Below, one piece after another: positions 45,388-54,082 of a stretch of 64,000 nucleotides of DNA. How positions within the stretch are numbered: the stretch's first letter is position 1; every line of letters starts with the position of its first letter. The notes below the pieces were generated by a model that was given only the letters and a program-made list of their open reading frames with translations, was not told the DNA's origin and ran no database searches. The DNA is taken from positions 30,023 to 94,022 of the forward strand of contig JBFWVA010000013.1 of assembly GCA_050246995.1 (NCBI GenBank), given 5' to 3'. A program made the translations under genes and the position numbers. The DNA comes from SHVO01 sp050246995. GTDB taxonomy: Bacteria > Pseudomonadota > Alphaproteobacteria > Rhodospirillales > Rhodospirillaceae.

Positions 45388-46391
45388 TTTGCTTCGCTCT
45401 CGTCAAAACCCAAATCGGCGAAGGCATCGGCCATATGTTTCGGGAGAGGCGCGGTGATCGTCAGAACCTTACGTCCGGCACGCGGGATGCTGAGGGACCG
45501 CGCATGCAGGCACATACGATCCGCGATTTCGGAGAGGAGGCCATCGCTCAGGTCGGTGCGCTGCGAAGGATCTGGATTTGTAATGGAATATTTGCCGTCG
45601 CCGATGATCGGCGTGCCGATTAGTTTGCAATGGGCGCGCAGCTGGTGGGTACGGCCGGTCTGCGGCATCAGCTCTAGCCACGAGATCTTGCCCGCGGCAG
45701 TGGCGACGACGCGATAGTCGGTGACGGCGGTCTGGCCTTCCTCGTCGTCCCATTCCATGCGCTCGAACCCCCGGCTCCCGGTCTTGGCGAGCTTCGCCGA
45801 GATCGTGCCCGCCTCGTGTTCGGGGTGACCGATCACGAGCGCCCAATAAACCTTTTCCATATCCCGGCTGCGAAAGAGGTTCGCGAGGCTCGTCGCCGCC
45901 TTCGCAGAGCGGGCGACGATGAGCACGCCCGAGGTGTCTCGGTCCAAACGGTGTACCAGGCGTGGACGCTCGTCGCGCTCGAACTTAAGGCCGTCGAGCA
46001 TCCCATCGATATGCCGCTCGGTTTTAGTGCCGCCCTGGACCGCGAGGCCGTGCGGCTTGTTGAGAGCGATGAGATCGTCGTCCTTATAAAGGACCATCTT
46101 CTGGATTTCGGCGATATCGCGCACCGAGGGGACAAAGGCGGCCTTCTTACGAGGCGCTTCGGCTTGTGGCTGGCCGGACCCGCCAAGCGGCGGAACACGT
46201 ATCACCTGCCCCGGCTCCACGCGCTGGCTGGATTTGACGCGCGCGCCGTCGACGCGAATCTGTCCCGTGCGCAGCAGCTTCTCGATCCGGCCTTGCGTCA
46301 GTTCGGGAAACCGGCGTTTGAGCCATCGGTCCAGGCGAGTGTCGCCCTCGTCTCTTCCGACTTCTATCTGCTGAACGCCGCTCATCATCAC
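45384..46391 (-). CDS. rluC: 23S rRNA pseudouridine synthase, RluC-like
   Basis: A 335-residue RluA-family enzyme. An N-terminal S4 domain ('TRLDRWLKRRFPELTQGRIE', 'LLRTGQIRVDGARVKSS') is followed by the catalytic domain with the essential Asp in 'LVHRLDRDTSGVLIVARSAK', 'LNKPHGLAVQGGTKTERHID' and 'LMPQTGRTHQLRAHCKLIGT'. In E. coli RluC makes pseudouridines 955, 2504 and 2580; the same sites here are inferred. Three Met codons at the start leave the exact start open by two residues. Confidence 0.9.
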   Translation of the reverse strand: MMMSGVQQIEVGRDEGDTRLDRWLKRRFPELTQGRIEKLLRTGQIRVDGARVKSSQRVEPGQVIRVPPLGGSGQPQAEAPRKKAAFVPSVRDIAEIQKMVLYKDDDLIALNKPHGLAVQGGTKTERHIDGMLDGLKFERDERPRLVHRLDRDTSGVLIVARSAKAATSLANLFRSRDMEKVYWALVIGHPEHEAGTISAKLAKTGSRGFERMEWDDEEGQTAVTDYRVVATAAGKISWLELMPQTGRTHQLRAHCKLIGTPIIGDGKYSITNPDPSQRTDLSDGLLSEIADRMCLHARSLSIPRAGRKVLTITAPLPKHMADAFADLGFDESEAK

Positions 46392-47728
46392 TCCGATTTA
46401 TTGTCGCGCAGCTTCTGCCAGTACGCGAGGCGTTTGGCTACCTCGCGTTCGAAGCCGCGTTCGACGGGACGATAGAACTGCTCGCGCTTCATATCGTCGG
46501 GAAAATAGTTTTGGCCGGAGAACGCTTCGTTCTGGTCATGGTCGTAGGCGTAGCCCTTCCCGTAACCCAGGTCCTTCATCATGCGCGTGGGCGCATTGAG
46601 GATGTGCATCGGCGGCATGAGCGATCCGGTCTGCTTGGCAGCGGCGCGCGCTTCGCCGTAGGCAACGTAGGCGGCGTTCGATTTCGGGGCAGTACCCAGG
46701 TAGATGACCAGCATGGCGATGGCGAGTTCACCCTCCGGCGATCCAAGCCGGTCGTAGGTCTCCCAGGTCGAGATGGCGATCTGCAACGCCTGGGGGTCGG
46801 CCATCCCGATATCCTCCGCCGCGAAGCGCGTCAGGCGGCGCAGGATGTAAATCGGGTCCTCGCCGCCATCGAGCATGCGCGCGACCCAATAGAGCGCCGC
46901 GTCCGGGTCCGATCCGCGCAGAGACTTATGAACAGCGCTGATGAGATTGTAGTGACCTTCCCGGTCCTTGTCGTAAACGGGGGCCCGACGCTGCACGATC
47001 TTCGCCAGGCCCGCCGCGTCGAGGGGCGCCGCCGGCGGCGGGGTCAACGCGAAAATGTCCTCGGCCAAAGTCAGGATATGACGCCCGTCGCCGTCCGCCA
47101 TGGCCCGAAGGGCGGCACGGCCATCGTCGGTCATTGGCAGAGCTCGCCCGGCGTCCTGTTCAGCCCGGCTCAACAAACGATCGAGCGCCGCATCATCCAG
47201 ACGCCGCAGCACCATGACCTGACTACGCGACATGAGCGCGGCGTTAAGTTCGAAGGAGGGGTTTTCCGTGGTGGCGCCGACAAGGATGATCGTCCCATCC
47301 TCCATATAAGGCAGGAAACCATCCTGCTGGGAGCGGTTGAAACGGTGGATCTCGTCGACAAACAAGAGGGTGCCCTGTCCTATCTGCCGGCGCTTGGCGG
47401 CCGCCTCGAAAATCTTGCGGAGGTCGGCGACGCCGGAGAACACCGCCGACAGCGGTTGGAAGTAAAGGTCGGTCCCCTTCGCGAGCAACCGGGCGATGGT
47501 CGTCTTACCGACACCGGGCGGCCCCCAGAGGATCATGGACGTGACCCGGCGCGCGGCAACCATCCGGCCGATAGGACCGTCAGGACCTAAAAGGTGTTCC
47601 TGGCCGACGACCTCGGCGAGGCTCGCCGGACGCAACCGGTCGGCCAAGGGCTGGCCGACCTTGGGTCCGTTGCGTGCAGGACCGTCCCGCTCCTGCGGTG
47701 GCTCGTGCCCCGCAAAGAGGTCGCTCAT
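46388..47728 (-). CDS. rarA: Replication-associated recombination protein RarA (MgsA)
   Basis: A 446-residue AAA+ clamp-loader-like ATPase acting at stalled replication forks. Walker A is 'WGPPGVGKTTIARLLAKGTD', Walker B 'LLFVDEIHRFNRSQQDGFLP', and the sensor region is 'GATTENPSFELNAALMSRSQ'; the C-terminal tetramerisation part includes 'KSLRGSDPDAALYWVARMLD' and 'GYAYDHDQNEAFSGQNYFPD'. Overlaps htrA upstream and rluC downstream by 4 bp each. Confidence 0.95.
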   Translation of the reverse strand: MSDLFAGHEPPQERDGPARNGPKVGQPLADRLRPASLAEVVGQEHLLGPDGPIGRMVAARRVTSMILWGPPGVGKTTIARLLAKGTDLYFQPLSAVFSGVADLRKIFEAAAKRRQIGQGTLLFVDEIHRFNRSQQDGFLPYMEDGTIILVGATTENPSFELNAALMSRSQVMVLRRLDDAALDRLLSRAEQDAGRALPMTDDGRAALRAMADGDGRHILTLAEDIFALTPPPAAPLDAAGLAKIVQRRAPVYDKDREGHYNLISAVHKSLRGSDPDAALYWVARMLDGGEDPIYILRRLTRFAAEDIGMADPQALQIAISTWETYDRLGSPEGELAIAMLVIYLGTAPKSNAAYVAYGEARAAAKQTGSLMPPMHILNAPTRMMKDLGYGKGYAYDHDQNEAFSGQNYFPDDMKREQFYRPVERGFEREVAKRLAYWQKLRDNKSE

Positions 47729-49143
47729 CCGCCCACCTGGAATTTAAGCGTCTGGCCGTCCCGGTTCAGGGTGACGACCCACCCCTTTACCGGAGCACCG
47801 AGCGCCCGCTGGAGGTCGGCGACCGATTTTACATCGACGTCGTTCAAGCCCAGTATCATGTCACCCGGCCGGAGGCCAAGGCGGGCTGCGATCGAGTTGC
47901 CGGACAGAGTCATAACGATGACGCCGGGCTGCTCGTACTCGCGTCCGAGTTCCTCGGCCAGGGCGGGATTGAGATTGGCGACTGTGGCGCCCGAAAAAGG
48001 CTGCTGACCCGTCAGGACGGTCTCCTGCCGCGCCGGGGTATTGGGCGGCGCCACTAGCGAAATTTGAATAGCTTGCTCTTTACCCGTGCGCTGGAGGCCG
48101 AGCCTGGCGGTACCGCCCACAGGCAGCGTGGCGATCATGTAGCGCAGCTCTTCGAGGTCCTGGACCTCGCGGCCGTTCACCGTGCGAACGATATCACCAG
48201 GCTGGAGTCCACCCCGGGCAGCCGGGCTGCCGGCTGCAACGCGCTCGACGAGGACTCCCATCGGCCGCGGCAAGGAAAGTGACTTTGCGAGATCGGCCGT
48301 GATGGTCTTACCAGAGGCGCCAAACCACGCGCGAACCGCCTTTCCATCTTTAAGTATACTCGCAACAACCGTCTTTACCATGTTGGAAGGAATAGCAAAT
48401 CCAATCCCATTGCTGCCGCCATCACGGGAATAGATCGCGGTGTTGATTCCGACCAAGCGGCCGTCGGACGTAATCAGAGCGCCGCCCGAATTACCTGGGT
48501 TCACCGCCGCGTCCGTCTGGATGAACGAGCGAAAATCGGTAATGCCCACCGTGGTGCGCGCGAGAGCGGAAATGATGCCGGAGGTCACGGTCTGCCCGAC
48601 CCCGAACGGATTACCGATGGCGAGAACCATGTCGCCGACCTCAAGATCGTCGGAGTCTCCAAGGTCCAGAGCCGGCAATGGGTCGCCCAGGTTCTGGAGC
48701 TGAAGGACCGCGAGATCCGAACGCGGATCCTTTCCCACCACCTTGGCCTCGAACTCACGGCGATCGTTCAAGATGACGGTGATCTCGTCGGCGTCACCGA
48801 CGACGTGGTTGTTTGTGACGACCACCCCGGAGCCTCGGACGATGACGCCCGAGCCTAGCGAGCTTTCGACGCGCTCCCTCGGACCGGCAAACTGATCGCC
48901 GAAGAACTGACGGAAGAACGGATCGTTAAACAGCGGCGAGGCCTGCTGCTTCAGGACCCGCTTCGTGTAGACGTTAACGACTGCCGGTGAAGCCCGTTTC
49001 ACGATCGGCGCGAAGCTGAGCGCGACCTGTGGGCGGGAGGTAGGAACAACGGTTTCGGCGCCGCGCGTCGCTGGCGCGAGGAAGCTGACGGCGGCAAATG
49101 CGAGGGCGGCAAATGCGAGGGCGGCAAATGTTTGTTTATTCAT
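47725..49143 (-). CDS. htrA: Do/HtrA-family periplasmic serine protease
   Basis: A 472-residue periplasmic quality-control protease. Signal peptide, trypsin-like domain with His113 (TNNHVVGDAD), Asp143 (DPRSDLAVL) and Ser219 (NPGNSGGALI), then two PDZ domains ('GVLVERVAAGSPAARGGLQP' and 'GVIVMTLSGNSIAARLGLRP'). The signal peptide core is encoded by a 15-bp tandem repeat (see 49091). ATG 49143 is used; an ATG at 49152 adds only MCH. No clear ribosome binding site. It heads the six-gene operon, separated from rplQ by a terminator. Confidence 0.94.
   Translation of the reverse strand: MNKQTFAALAFAALAFAAVSFLAPATRGAETVVPTSRPQVALSFAPIVKRASPAVVNVYTKRVLKQQASPLFNDPFFRQFFGDQFAGPRERVESSLGSGVIVRGSGVVVTNNHVVGDADEITVILNDRREFEAKVVGKDPRSDLAVLQLQNLGDPLPALDLGDSDDLEVGDMVLAIGNPFGVGQTVTSGIISALARTTVGITDFRSFIQTDAAVNPGNSGGALITSDGRLVGINTAIYSRDGGSNGIGFAIPSNMVKTVVASILKDGKAVRAWFGASGKTITADLAKSLSLPRPMGVLVERVAAGSPAARGGLQPGDIVRTVNGREVQDLEELRYMIATLPVGGTARLGLQRTGKEQAIQISLVAPPNTPARQETVLTGQQPFSGATVANLNPALAEELGREYEQPGVIVMTLSGNSIAARLGLRPGDMILGLNDVDVKSVADLQRALGAPVKGWVVTLNRDGQTLKFQVGG
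49091..49130. repeat. 15-bp tandem repeat in the htrA signal-peptide coding region
   Basis: The unit GCGGCAAATGCGAGG occurs twice in full and a third time for 10 bases, perfectly and without gap. On the coding (minus) strand it gives repeated Ala-Phe-Ala-Ala-Leu units. The length is a multiple of three, so unit gain or loss keeps the frame. Confidence 0.9.
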
Positions 49144-49268
49144 GTGACACATGAGATGAGAAATTATTGTTTAAAGTCAAATTACTAGACGATCAGGCTA
49201 AGATTTGACTGGGGCCAATCTAAGGCCCCTCGCAGGACTTTTCATCCCCCGCCGTCACCTAAAAACAA

Positions 49269-49302
49269 GAACGGCAGCCGCGGGATTCCGGGGCTGCCGT
49301 TC
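49269..49302 (-). terminator. Intrinsic terminator after rplQ
   Basis: Stem GAACGGCAGCC (49269-49279) / GGCTGCCGTTC (49292-49302). On the minus strand it is followed by TTGTTTTT, closing the ribosomal superoperon before htrA. Confidence 0.88.
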
Positions 49303-49326
49303 GAGAAAGTCGTGAGAGGAGCTGGC

Positions 49327-49752
49327 TTATACGGCCGGCTCTTCCGCGGCAGCGACGTTCTGCGGCGGACCGGAGTCCTGGCCCTTCGCATCCATATCGC
49401 GGTCGACGAGCTCAATCACAGCCATCGGCGCCGTGTCACCATGACGGAAGCCCGCCTTGATCACGCGGGTGTAGCCGCCGTTGCGATCCTTGTAACGGGG
49501 ACCGAGGACGTTGAACAACTTCTGGACGATGCTTTCGTCGCGCAGGCGGCCGGCGGCCAAACGGCGATGAGCCAGCGTGCCCTTCTTGCCCAAGGTGATC
49601 ATGCGCTCGACGTAGGGGCGCAGGTCCTTAGCTTTCGGCAGCGTGGTCGTGATCTGCTCGTGCTTGAGCAGGGCATTGGCGAGGTTCGCCATCAGGGCGC
49701 GGCGGTGACCCTTGGTGCGGTTGAATTTACGACCGCTCAATCCGTGACGCAT
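49327..49752 (-). CDS. rplQ: 50S ribosomal protein L17
   Basis: A 141-residue large-subunit protein. It begins MRHGLSGRKFNRTKGHRRAL, the invariant N-terminus, and has 'NALLKHEQITTTLPKAKDLR'. The C-terminus is extended by about 15 Ala/Glu-rich residues compared with E. coli L17 (127 aa). Last gene of the alpha operon, separated from rpoA by a 151-bp gap that contains a GC-rich hairpin, and followed by a terminator. Confidence 0.97.
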   Translation of the reverse strand: MRHGLSGRKFNRTKGHRRALMANLANALLKHEQITTTLPKAKDLRPYVERMITLGKKGTLAHRRLAAGRLRDESIVQKLFNVLGPRYKDRNGGYTRVIKAGFRHGDTAPMAVIELVDRDMDAKGQDSGPPQNVAAAEEPAV

Positions 49753-49865
49753 AGCTAAGTCCTTTCTTCACCTTGTGGCCTCGCGCACGAGACCGATTGC
49801 GTTGACCGGACGCCGCATCAAAGCGACAGGGCCGTCCGGGGCGGGCCAACTGGCCCTGGTAGCAT

Positions 49866-49897
49866 TCCGGCGGCCCTCCCTGAGGACGGCCGCCGGA
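49866..49897 (-). other. Hairpin in the rpoA-rplQ gap
   Basis: Ten-base-pair stem TCCGGCGGCC (49866-49875) / GGCCGCCGGA (49888-49897), 12-base loop, 6 bp after the rpoA stop. No T-run, so it is more likely an RNA-processing or stability element than a terminator. Confidence 0.55.
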
Positions 49898-49903
49898 TGA
49901 ATT

Positions 49904-50920
49904 CTAGAACGGCTCTTCGAGCTTCTTGGCCAGCTCTTCGATGTTCTCGGGCGGCCAATTCGGGATTTCCATGCCCAGATGGAGACCCATCTGCGCCAGG
50001 ACTTCCTTGATCTCGTTCAGCGACTTGCGGCCGAAGTTCGGTGTACGGAGCATTTCGGCTTCCGTCTTCTGAACCAGGTCGCCGATGTAGATGATGTTGT
50101 CGTTCTTGAGGCAGTTGGCCGAACGGACCGACAGCTCGAGTTCGTCCACCTTGCGCAGCAGGTTCTTGTTGAACGGCAGTTCGTCTTCCACGCGCTCGGC
50201 AATGGCGTGCTGCGGCTCTTCGAAGTTGATGAAGAGCTTCAGTTGGTCCTGGAGGATACGGGCCGCGAGGGCCACAGCATCTTCCGGCTTCACGGCGCCG
50301 TTGGTTTCAACAGTCATCGACAGACGGTCGTAGTCGGTCTGCTGACCGACGCGGGTGTTGTCGACCTTGTAGGAAACGCGGCGAACCGGCGAGAAGATCG
50401 AGTCAACCGGCACGACGCCGATCGGATCATCTTCCTTGCGGTTCAGGTGCGCGGCCACGTAGCCCTTACCCGTGTTCACTTCCAGCTCGATATTGAGGCT
50501 GGCGCCTTCATCGAGATGGCAGATCACGAGATCCGGATTCATGATTTCGATGTCCGCCGTCGCCTGGATCTGGCTGGCGGTCACTTCGCCCGGGCCCTTG
50601 GCCTTCAGCGTCATACGCTTCGGGCCGTCACCATGCATGGTGAGGGCGAGCTGCTTAATGTTGAGGATGAGGTCGGTGACGTCTTCGCGTACGCCCGGCA
50701 CGCTGGAGAACTCGTGCAGCACGCCGTCGATGCGGATCGAGGTGACCGCGGCGCCTTGCAGCGAGGACAGCAGCACGCGGCGCAGCGCATTGCCGAGGGT
50801 AACGCCGAAACCGCGCTCGAGCGGTTCCGCGACGATCGTCGCGACACGGCGCTGGTCGTCGCCCGTTTCGATAGCGAGCTTCGAGGGTTTAATCAGTTCT
50901 TGCCAATTTTTTTGAATCAC
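49904..50920 (-). CDS. rpoA: DNA-directed RNA polymerase alpha subunit
   Basis: A 338-residue subunit. The N-terminal assembly domain shows 'FGVTLGNALRRVLLSSLQGA' and 'EFSSVPGVREDVTDLILNIK', and the C-terminal domain that contacts UP elements and activators shows 'LRKVDELELSVRSANCLKND' and 'NFGRKSLNEIKEVLAQMGL'. GTG 50920 gives VIQKNWQELIKP, the usual alphaproteobacterial N-terminus; the frame open to 50992 is leader. rpsD, which precedes rpoA in E. coli, is absent here. Confidence 0.97.
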   Translation of the reverse strand: MIQKNWQELIKPSKLAIETGDDQRRVATIVAEPLERGFGVTLGNALRRVLLSSLQGAAVTSIRIDGVLHEFSSVPGVREDVTDLILNIKQLALTMHGDGPKRMTLKAKGPGEVTASQIQATADIEIMNPDLVICHLDEGASLNIELEVNTGKGYVAAHLNRKEDDPIGVVPVDSIFSPVRRVSYKVDNTRVGQQTDYDRLSMTVETNGAVKPEDAVALAARILQDQLKLFINFEEPQHAIAERVEDELPFNKNLLRKVDELELSVRSANCLKNDNIIYIGDLVQKTEAEMLRTPNFGRKSLNEIKEVLAQMGLHLGMEIPNWPPENIEELAKKLEEPF

Positions 50921-51031
50921 GGCCAGTTCCACACGTGAGGTTGATCCCGATGTGAACTCGGGGCTGCGCTGTGACACGCGCCCCTCATGCAACGCCGCCG
51001 GTGGGAGACTCCCGGCAGCGATAAAAGTCCT

Positions 51032-51454
51032 TTAGACGCGGCGGCGCTTACGCGGGCGGCAACCGTTGTGCGGCACCGGGGTCACGTCCTGGATCGACGT
51101 GATGGTGAAGCCGACGGCCTGGAGAGCACGCAGCGCGGACTCACGGCCCGTGCCCGGACCCTTCACGAACACCGAGAGCACCTTCATGCCGTGTTCCATC
51201 GCCTTGCGACCGCAATTTTCGGCAGCAACCTGAGCAGCATACGGCGTGGACTTACGCGAGCCCTTGAAGCCCTGCGAACCGGCCGACGACCAAGCAATGG
51301 TATTGCCCTGCACGTCGGAGATGGTGATCATGGTGTTGTTGAACGACGCGTTCACATGCGCGATGCCCGAGCTGATGTTCTTGCGTTCGCGCTTGCGAGC
51401 GCGCGGTGCGCCGGCGGCGGGAGCATTTGCGGAAGCGGTTTCTGGCTTGGCCAT
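51032..51454 (-). CDS. rpsK: 30S ribosomal protein S11
   Basis: A 140-residue small-subunit protein at the platform, lining the mRNA exit. 'GIAHVNASFNNTMITISDVQ', 'GNTIAWSSAGSQGFKGSRKS' and the C-terminal 'DVTPVPHNGCRPRKRRRV' are near invariant. The N-terminus has a 10-residue Ala/Pro-rich extension. It lies between rpsM and rpoA. Confidence 0.97.
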   Translation of the reverse strand: MAKPETASANAPAAGAPRARKRERKNISSGIAHVNASFNNTMITISDVQGNTIAWSSAGSQGFKGSRKSTPYAAQVAAENCGRKAMEHGMKVLSVFVKGPGTGRESALRALQAVGFTITSIQDVTPVPHNGCRPRKRRRV

Positions 51455-51520
51455 GTCTTAATCTTCTTCTGTCAGTAGAAACGGCGACCGCGGCGAAAAC
51501 GCCGCGATCGCAGCAACCTG

Positions 51521-51898
51521 TTACTTCGTTACTTTCTTCTTGCCGGCGATCGGCTTCGACGGCCCCTTGCGGGTACGCGCGTTTGTGTGCGTGCGCTGAC
51601 CATGGACCGGCAGGCCCTTACGGTGACGCAGGCCCTTGTAGCAGCCGAGATCCATCAGACGCTTGATGTTCATCGCCTGCTCGCGGCGAAGATCGCCCTC
51701 CACCGTGTAGTCACGGTCGATGGTGTCGCGGATGCGGATGATCTCGTCTTCCGTCAGCTGGTTAACACGCCGCTTCGCGTCGATGCCGACACGTTCGCAG
51801 ATGTCCACGGCGTTGGACGGACCAATGCCGAAAATGTAACGCAGGGCGATCACGACCCGCTTGTTGGTTGGTAAGTTTACCCCAGCAATACGCGCCAA
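51521..51898 (-). CDS. rpsM: 30S ribosomal protein S13
   Basis: A 125-residue head protein contacting the P-site tRNA and bridge B1. It starts MARIAGVNLPTNKRVVIALR and ends with the basic tail 'HGQRTHTNARTRKGPSKPIA'. Follows adk with a 100-bp gap in the direction of transcription; rpmJ, found here in many other bacteria, is absent. Confidence 0.97.
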   Translation of the reverse strand: MARIAGVNLPTNKRVVIALRYIFGIGPSNAVDICERVGIDAKRRVNQLTEDEIIRIRDTIDRDYTVEGDLRREQAMNIKRLMDLGCYKGLRHRKGLPVHGQRTHTNARTRKGPSKPIAGKKKVTK

Positions 51899-51998
51899 AG
51901 CCCGTACTCCTTCTTTAATTTCAAACTGTTATGAGCGCCGCGCGCAACCGGAAAAGCGGGGCATTATAGGCAGTTAGCCCCCGGTGTCAACACGCCGC

Positions 51999-52655
51999 TC
52001 AGGTTCCTAAAACACTCTCTAAATCACGCGAAACGACGTCCATATCACGGTCGCCGTCGAGCACTTCCAGGGTCCCCTTCGCCTTATAGTAGGGCATCAA
52101 GGGGGATGTCTGGTCGTGGTAGGCTTTCAGCCGGGCGCCCACGGTTTCCGCCTTATCGTCGGCCCGGCGGGTAAAGCTGGTCCCACCGCACACGTCGCAA
52201 ACGCCAGGGCGTTTCGGCTGCTTAAACTTATCGTGGTAGCCCTCGCCGCAGGTCCCGCAAGTAAACCGGCCGGTGATCCGCTCAATGAGCTTCTCGTCCG
52301 GAACGGCCACTTCGATGACCTTGTCGAGCTTAATCCCTTTATCATTCAACAACTTATCGAGCGCCTCGGCCTGAGCCAGGGTGCGCGGGAAGCCATCGAG
52401 GATAAAGCCGTTCGCACAGTCCTTCTGATCGATCCTTTCGGAGATCAGGTTAATCATGATGTCATCGGATACGAGCTGGCCCGCATCCATGACAGCCTTC
52501 GCCTTCAATCCCACCGGGGTGCCGGCCTTCACGGCCGCCCGCAGCATATCCCCCGTGGAGAGCTGAACGATGCCGTAACGGTCCTGCAAGCGCTTGGCTT
52601 GAGTTCCCTTACCGCCGCCCGGCGGTCCCATCAGGATGAGACGCTTACCCGCCAT
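51999..52655 (-). CDS. adk: Adenylate kinase with zinc-type LID
   Basis: A 218-residue enzyme interconverting 2 ADP with ATP and AMP. P-loop 'MGPPGGGKGTQAKRLQDRYG', AMP-binding 'LSTGDMLRAAVKAGTPVG', 'GFILDGFPRTLAQAEALDKL'. The LID has CGTCGEGYHDKF followed by CDVCGG, four Cys that can bind structural zinc, unlike the E. coli enzyme. It lies 4 bp after secY, the usual place in Alphaproteobacteria. Confidence 0.97.
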   Translation of the reverse strand: MAGKRLILMGPPGGGKGTQAKRLQDRYGIVQLSTGDMLRAAVKAGTPVGLKAKAVMDAGQLVSDDIMINLISERIDQKDCANGFILDGFPRTLAQAEALDKLLNDKGIKLDKVIEVAVPDEKLIERITGRFTCGTCGEGYHDKFKQPKRPGVCDVCGGTSFTRRADDKAETVGARLKAYHDQTSPLMPYYKAKGTLEVLDGDRDMDVVSRDLESVLGT

Positions 52656-52659
52656 GCCC

Positions 52660-54039
52660 TTACCGCTTGCCGCGCAGACGGGACTTCTTGAGCAAGCCCT
52701 CGTACTGGTGCGCCAGAAGGTGCGCCTGAACCTGCTGCATGGTGTTCAAGGTCACGTTCACGACGATCATCAGGCTGGTGCCGCCAATGGCGAACGGCGT
52801 GCTCATGCGCGAAACCAGATATTCCGGCAGCAGGCAGACAACGACCAGGTAAAGGCCGCCGATCAGCGTGAGGCGCGTCAGGACGAAATCAAGATAGTCG
52901 GCGGTGTTCTTGCCCGGACGGATGCCCGGAATGAAGCCGCCGTACTTACGCAGATTCTCCGCCGTATCGGTCGGATTGAACACGACCGCGGTGTAGAAGA
53001 ACGCGAAGAAAATGATCAGGATCGCATAGAGGAACAGGTACAGCGGCTGGCCGCGGCCGAGCAGCGCGCCCATGGTGTTGAGGAAACCCTCACCGCCGGC
53101 TGTCGTCGGAACGCCGTTGGCGCCCACGACCGCATTACCCTGGAACCCCGCGATGGTCAGCGGCAGGAGCAGGAGCGAGCTCGCGAAGATCGGCGGAATG
53201 ACGCCCGCGGTATTGAGTTTCAGCGGGATGTGCGAGGCTTCGCCGCCGAATACCTTATTACCCTGCTGGCGCTTGGGATACTGAACCAGAATGCGGCGCT
53301 GCGCCTGTTCGACGAAAACCACGATAGCGATCAGAGCCACCGCGCCGACCGCGCCAAGGACGATCAGAACAGGCGACAAGGCGCCCGTGCGGCCAAGCTC
53401 CAGCGTGCTCGCGATCGCGCCCGGCAGACCGGCGACGATGCCGGCGAAAATCAACAGCGAGATCCCCTGCCCGATGCCGCGTTCAGTGATCTGCTCACCA
53501 AGCCACACCAGGAACATGGTGCCGCCGACAAGGGTGATGACCGTCGTCGCGACGAAGAACGGACCCGGGTTCATCACCACAGCTAGACCATTCGAGGCGG
53601 TCGAGCCCTGTAGGCCGGTTGCGATCCCGATAGCCTGCAGCGCCGTGATGGCGACCGTCAGGTAGCGGGTGTACTGGTTCATCTTGATACGGCCCGTGAC
53701 GCCCTCTTTCTTGAGGGATTCGAGCGCCGGGCTGATGGAGGCAAGCAACTGAATGATAATCGCCGCCGAGATATACGGCATGATGTTGAGCGCGAAGATG
53801 CTCATGCGCGACAAAGCGCCGCCGGCGAACATGTCAAACAATCCGAGCACGCCCCCCGACTGCGCACGCATCACGTCCTGCATGGCCACCGGATCGATGC
53901 CAGGCAGGGTGATGAACGTACCCAAGCGGTAGACGATCAGAGCGCCAAGCGCGAACCAGATTCGCCGCTTGAGCTCAGTCGCCTTCGAGAAGACGCCTAA
54001 ATTGATGTTCGCAGCGAGTTGGTCAGCCGCAGATGCCAT
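52660..54039 (-). CDS. secY: Protein translocase subunit SecY
   Basis: A 459-residue channel protein of the Sec translocon with ten membrane helices. 'RIWFALGALIVYRLGTFITL' (helix 1), 'IMPYISAAIIIQLLASISPA' and 'KMNQYTRYLT'-like IKMNQYTRYLTVAITALQAI (helix 3), and 'LIVVGV'-type end 'SLMIVVNVTLNTMQQVQAHL' are recognisable. Located after rplO as in most bacteria. Confidence 0.97.
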   Translation of the reverse strand: MASAADQLAANINLGVFSKATELKRRIWFALGALIVYRLGTFITLPGIDPVAMQDVMRAQSGGVLGLFDMFAGGALSRMSIFALNIMPYISAAIIIQLLASISPALESLKKEGVTGRIKMNQYTRYLTVAITALQAIGIATGLQGSTASNGLAVVMNPGPFFVATTVITLVGGTMFLVWLGEQITERGIGQGISLLIFAGIVAGLPGAIASTLELGRTGALSPVLIVLGAVGAVALIAIVVFVEQAQRRILVQYPKRQQGNKVFGGEASHIPLKLNTAGVIPPIFASSLLLLPLTIAGFQGNAVVGANGVPTTAGGEGFLNTMGALLGRGQPLYLFLYAILIIFFAFFYTAVVFNPTDTAENLRKYGGFIPGIRPGKNTADYLDFVLTRLTLIGGLYLVVVCLLPEYLVSRMSTPFAIGGTSLMIVVNVTLNTMQQVQAHLLAHQYEGLLKKSRLRGKR

Positions 54040-54082
54040 ATCAAACTCCGGTTAAGGCGAACTCGCCTTCCGTACTAGGCAA

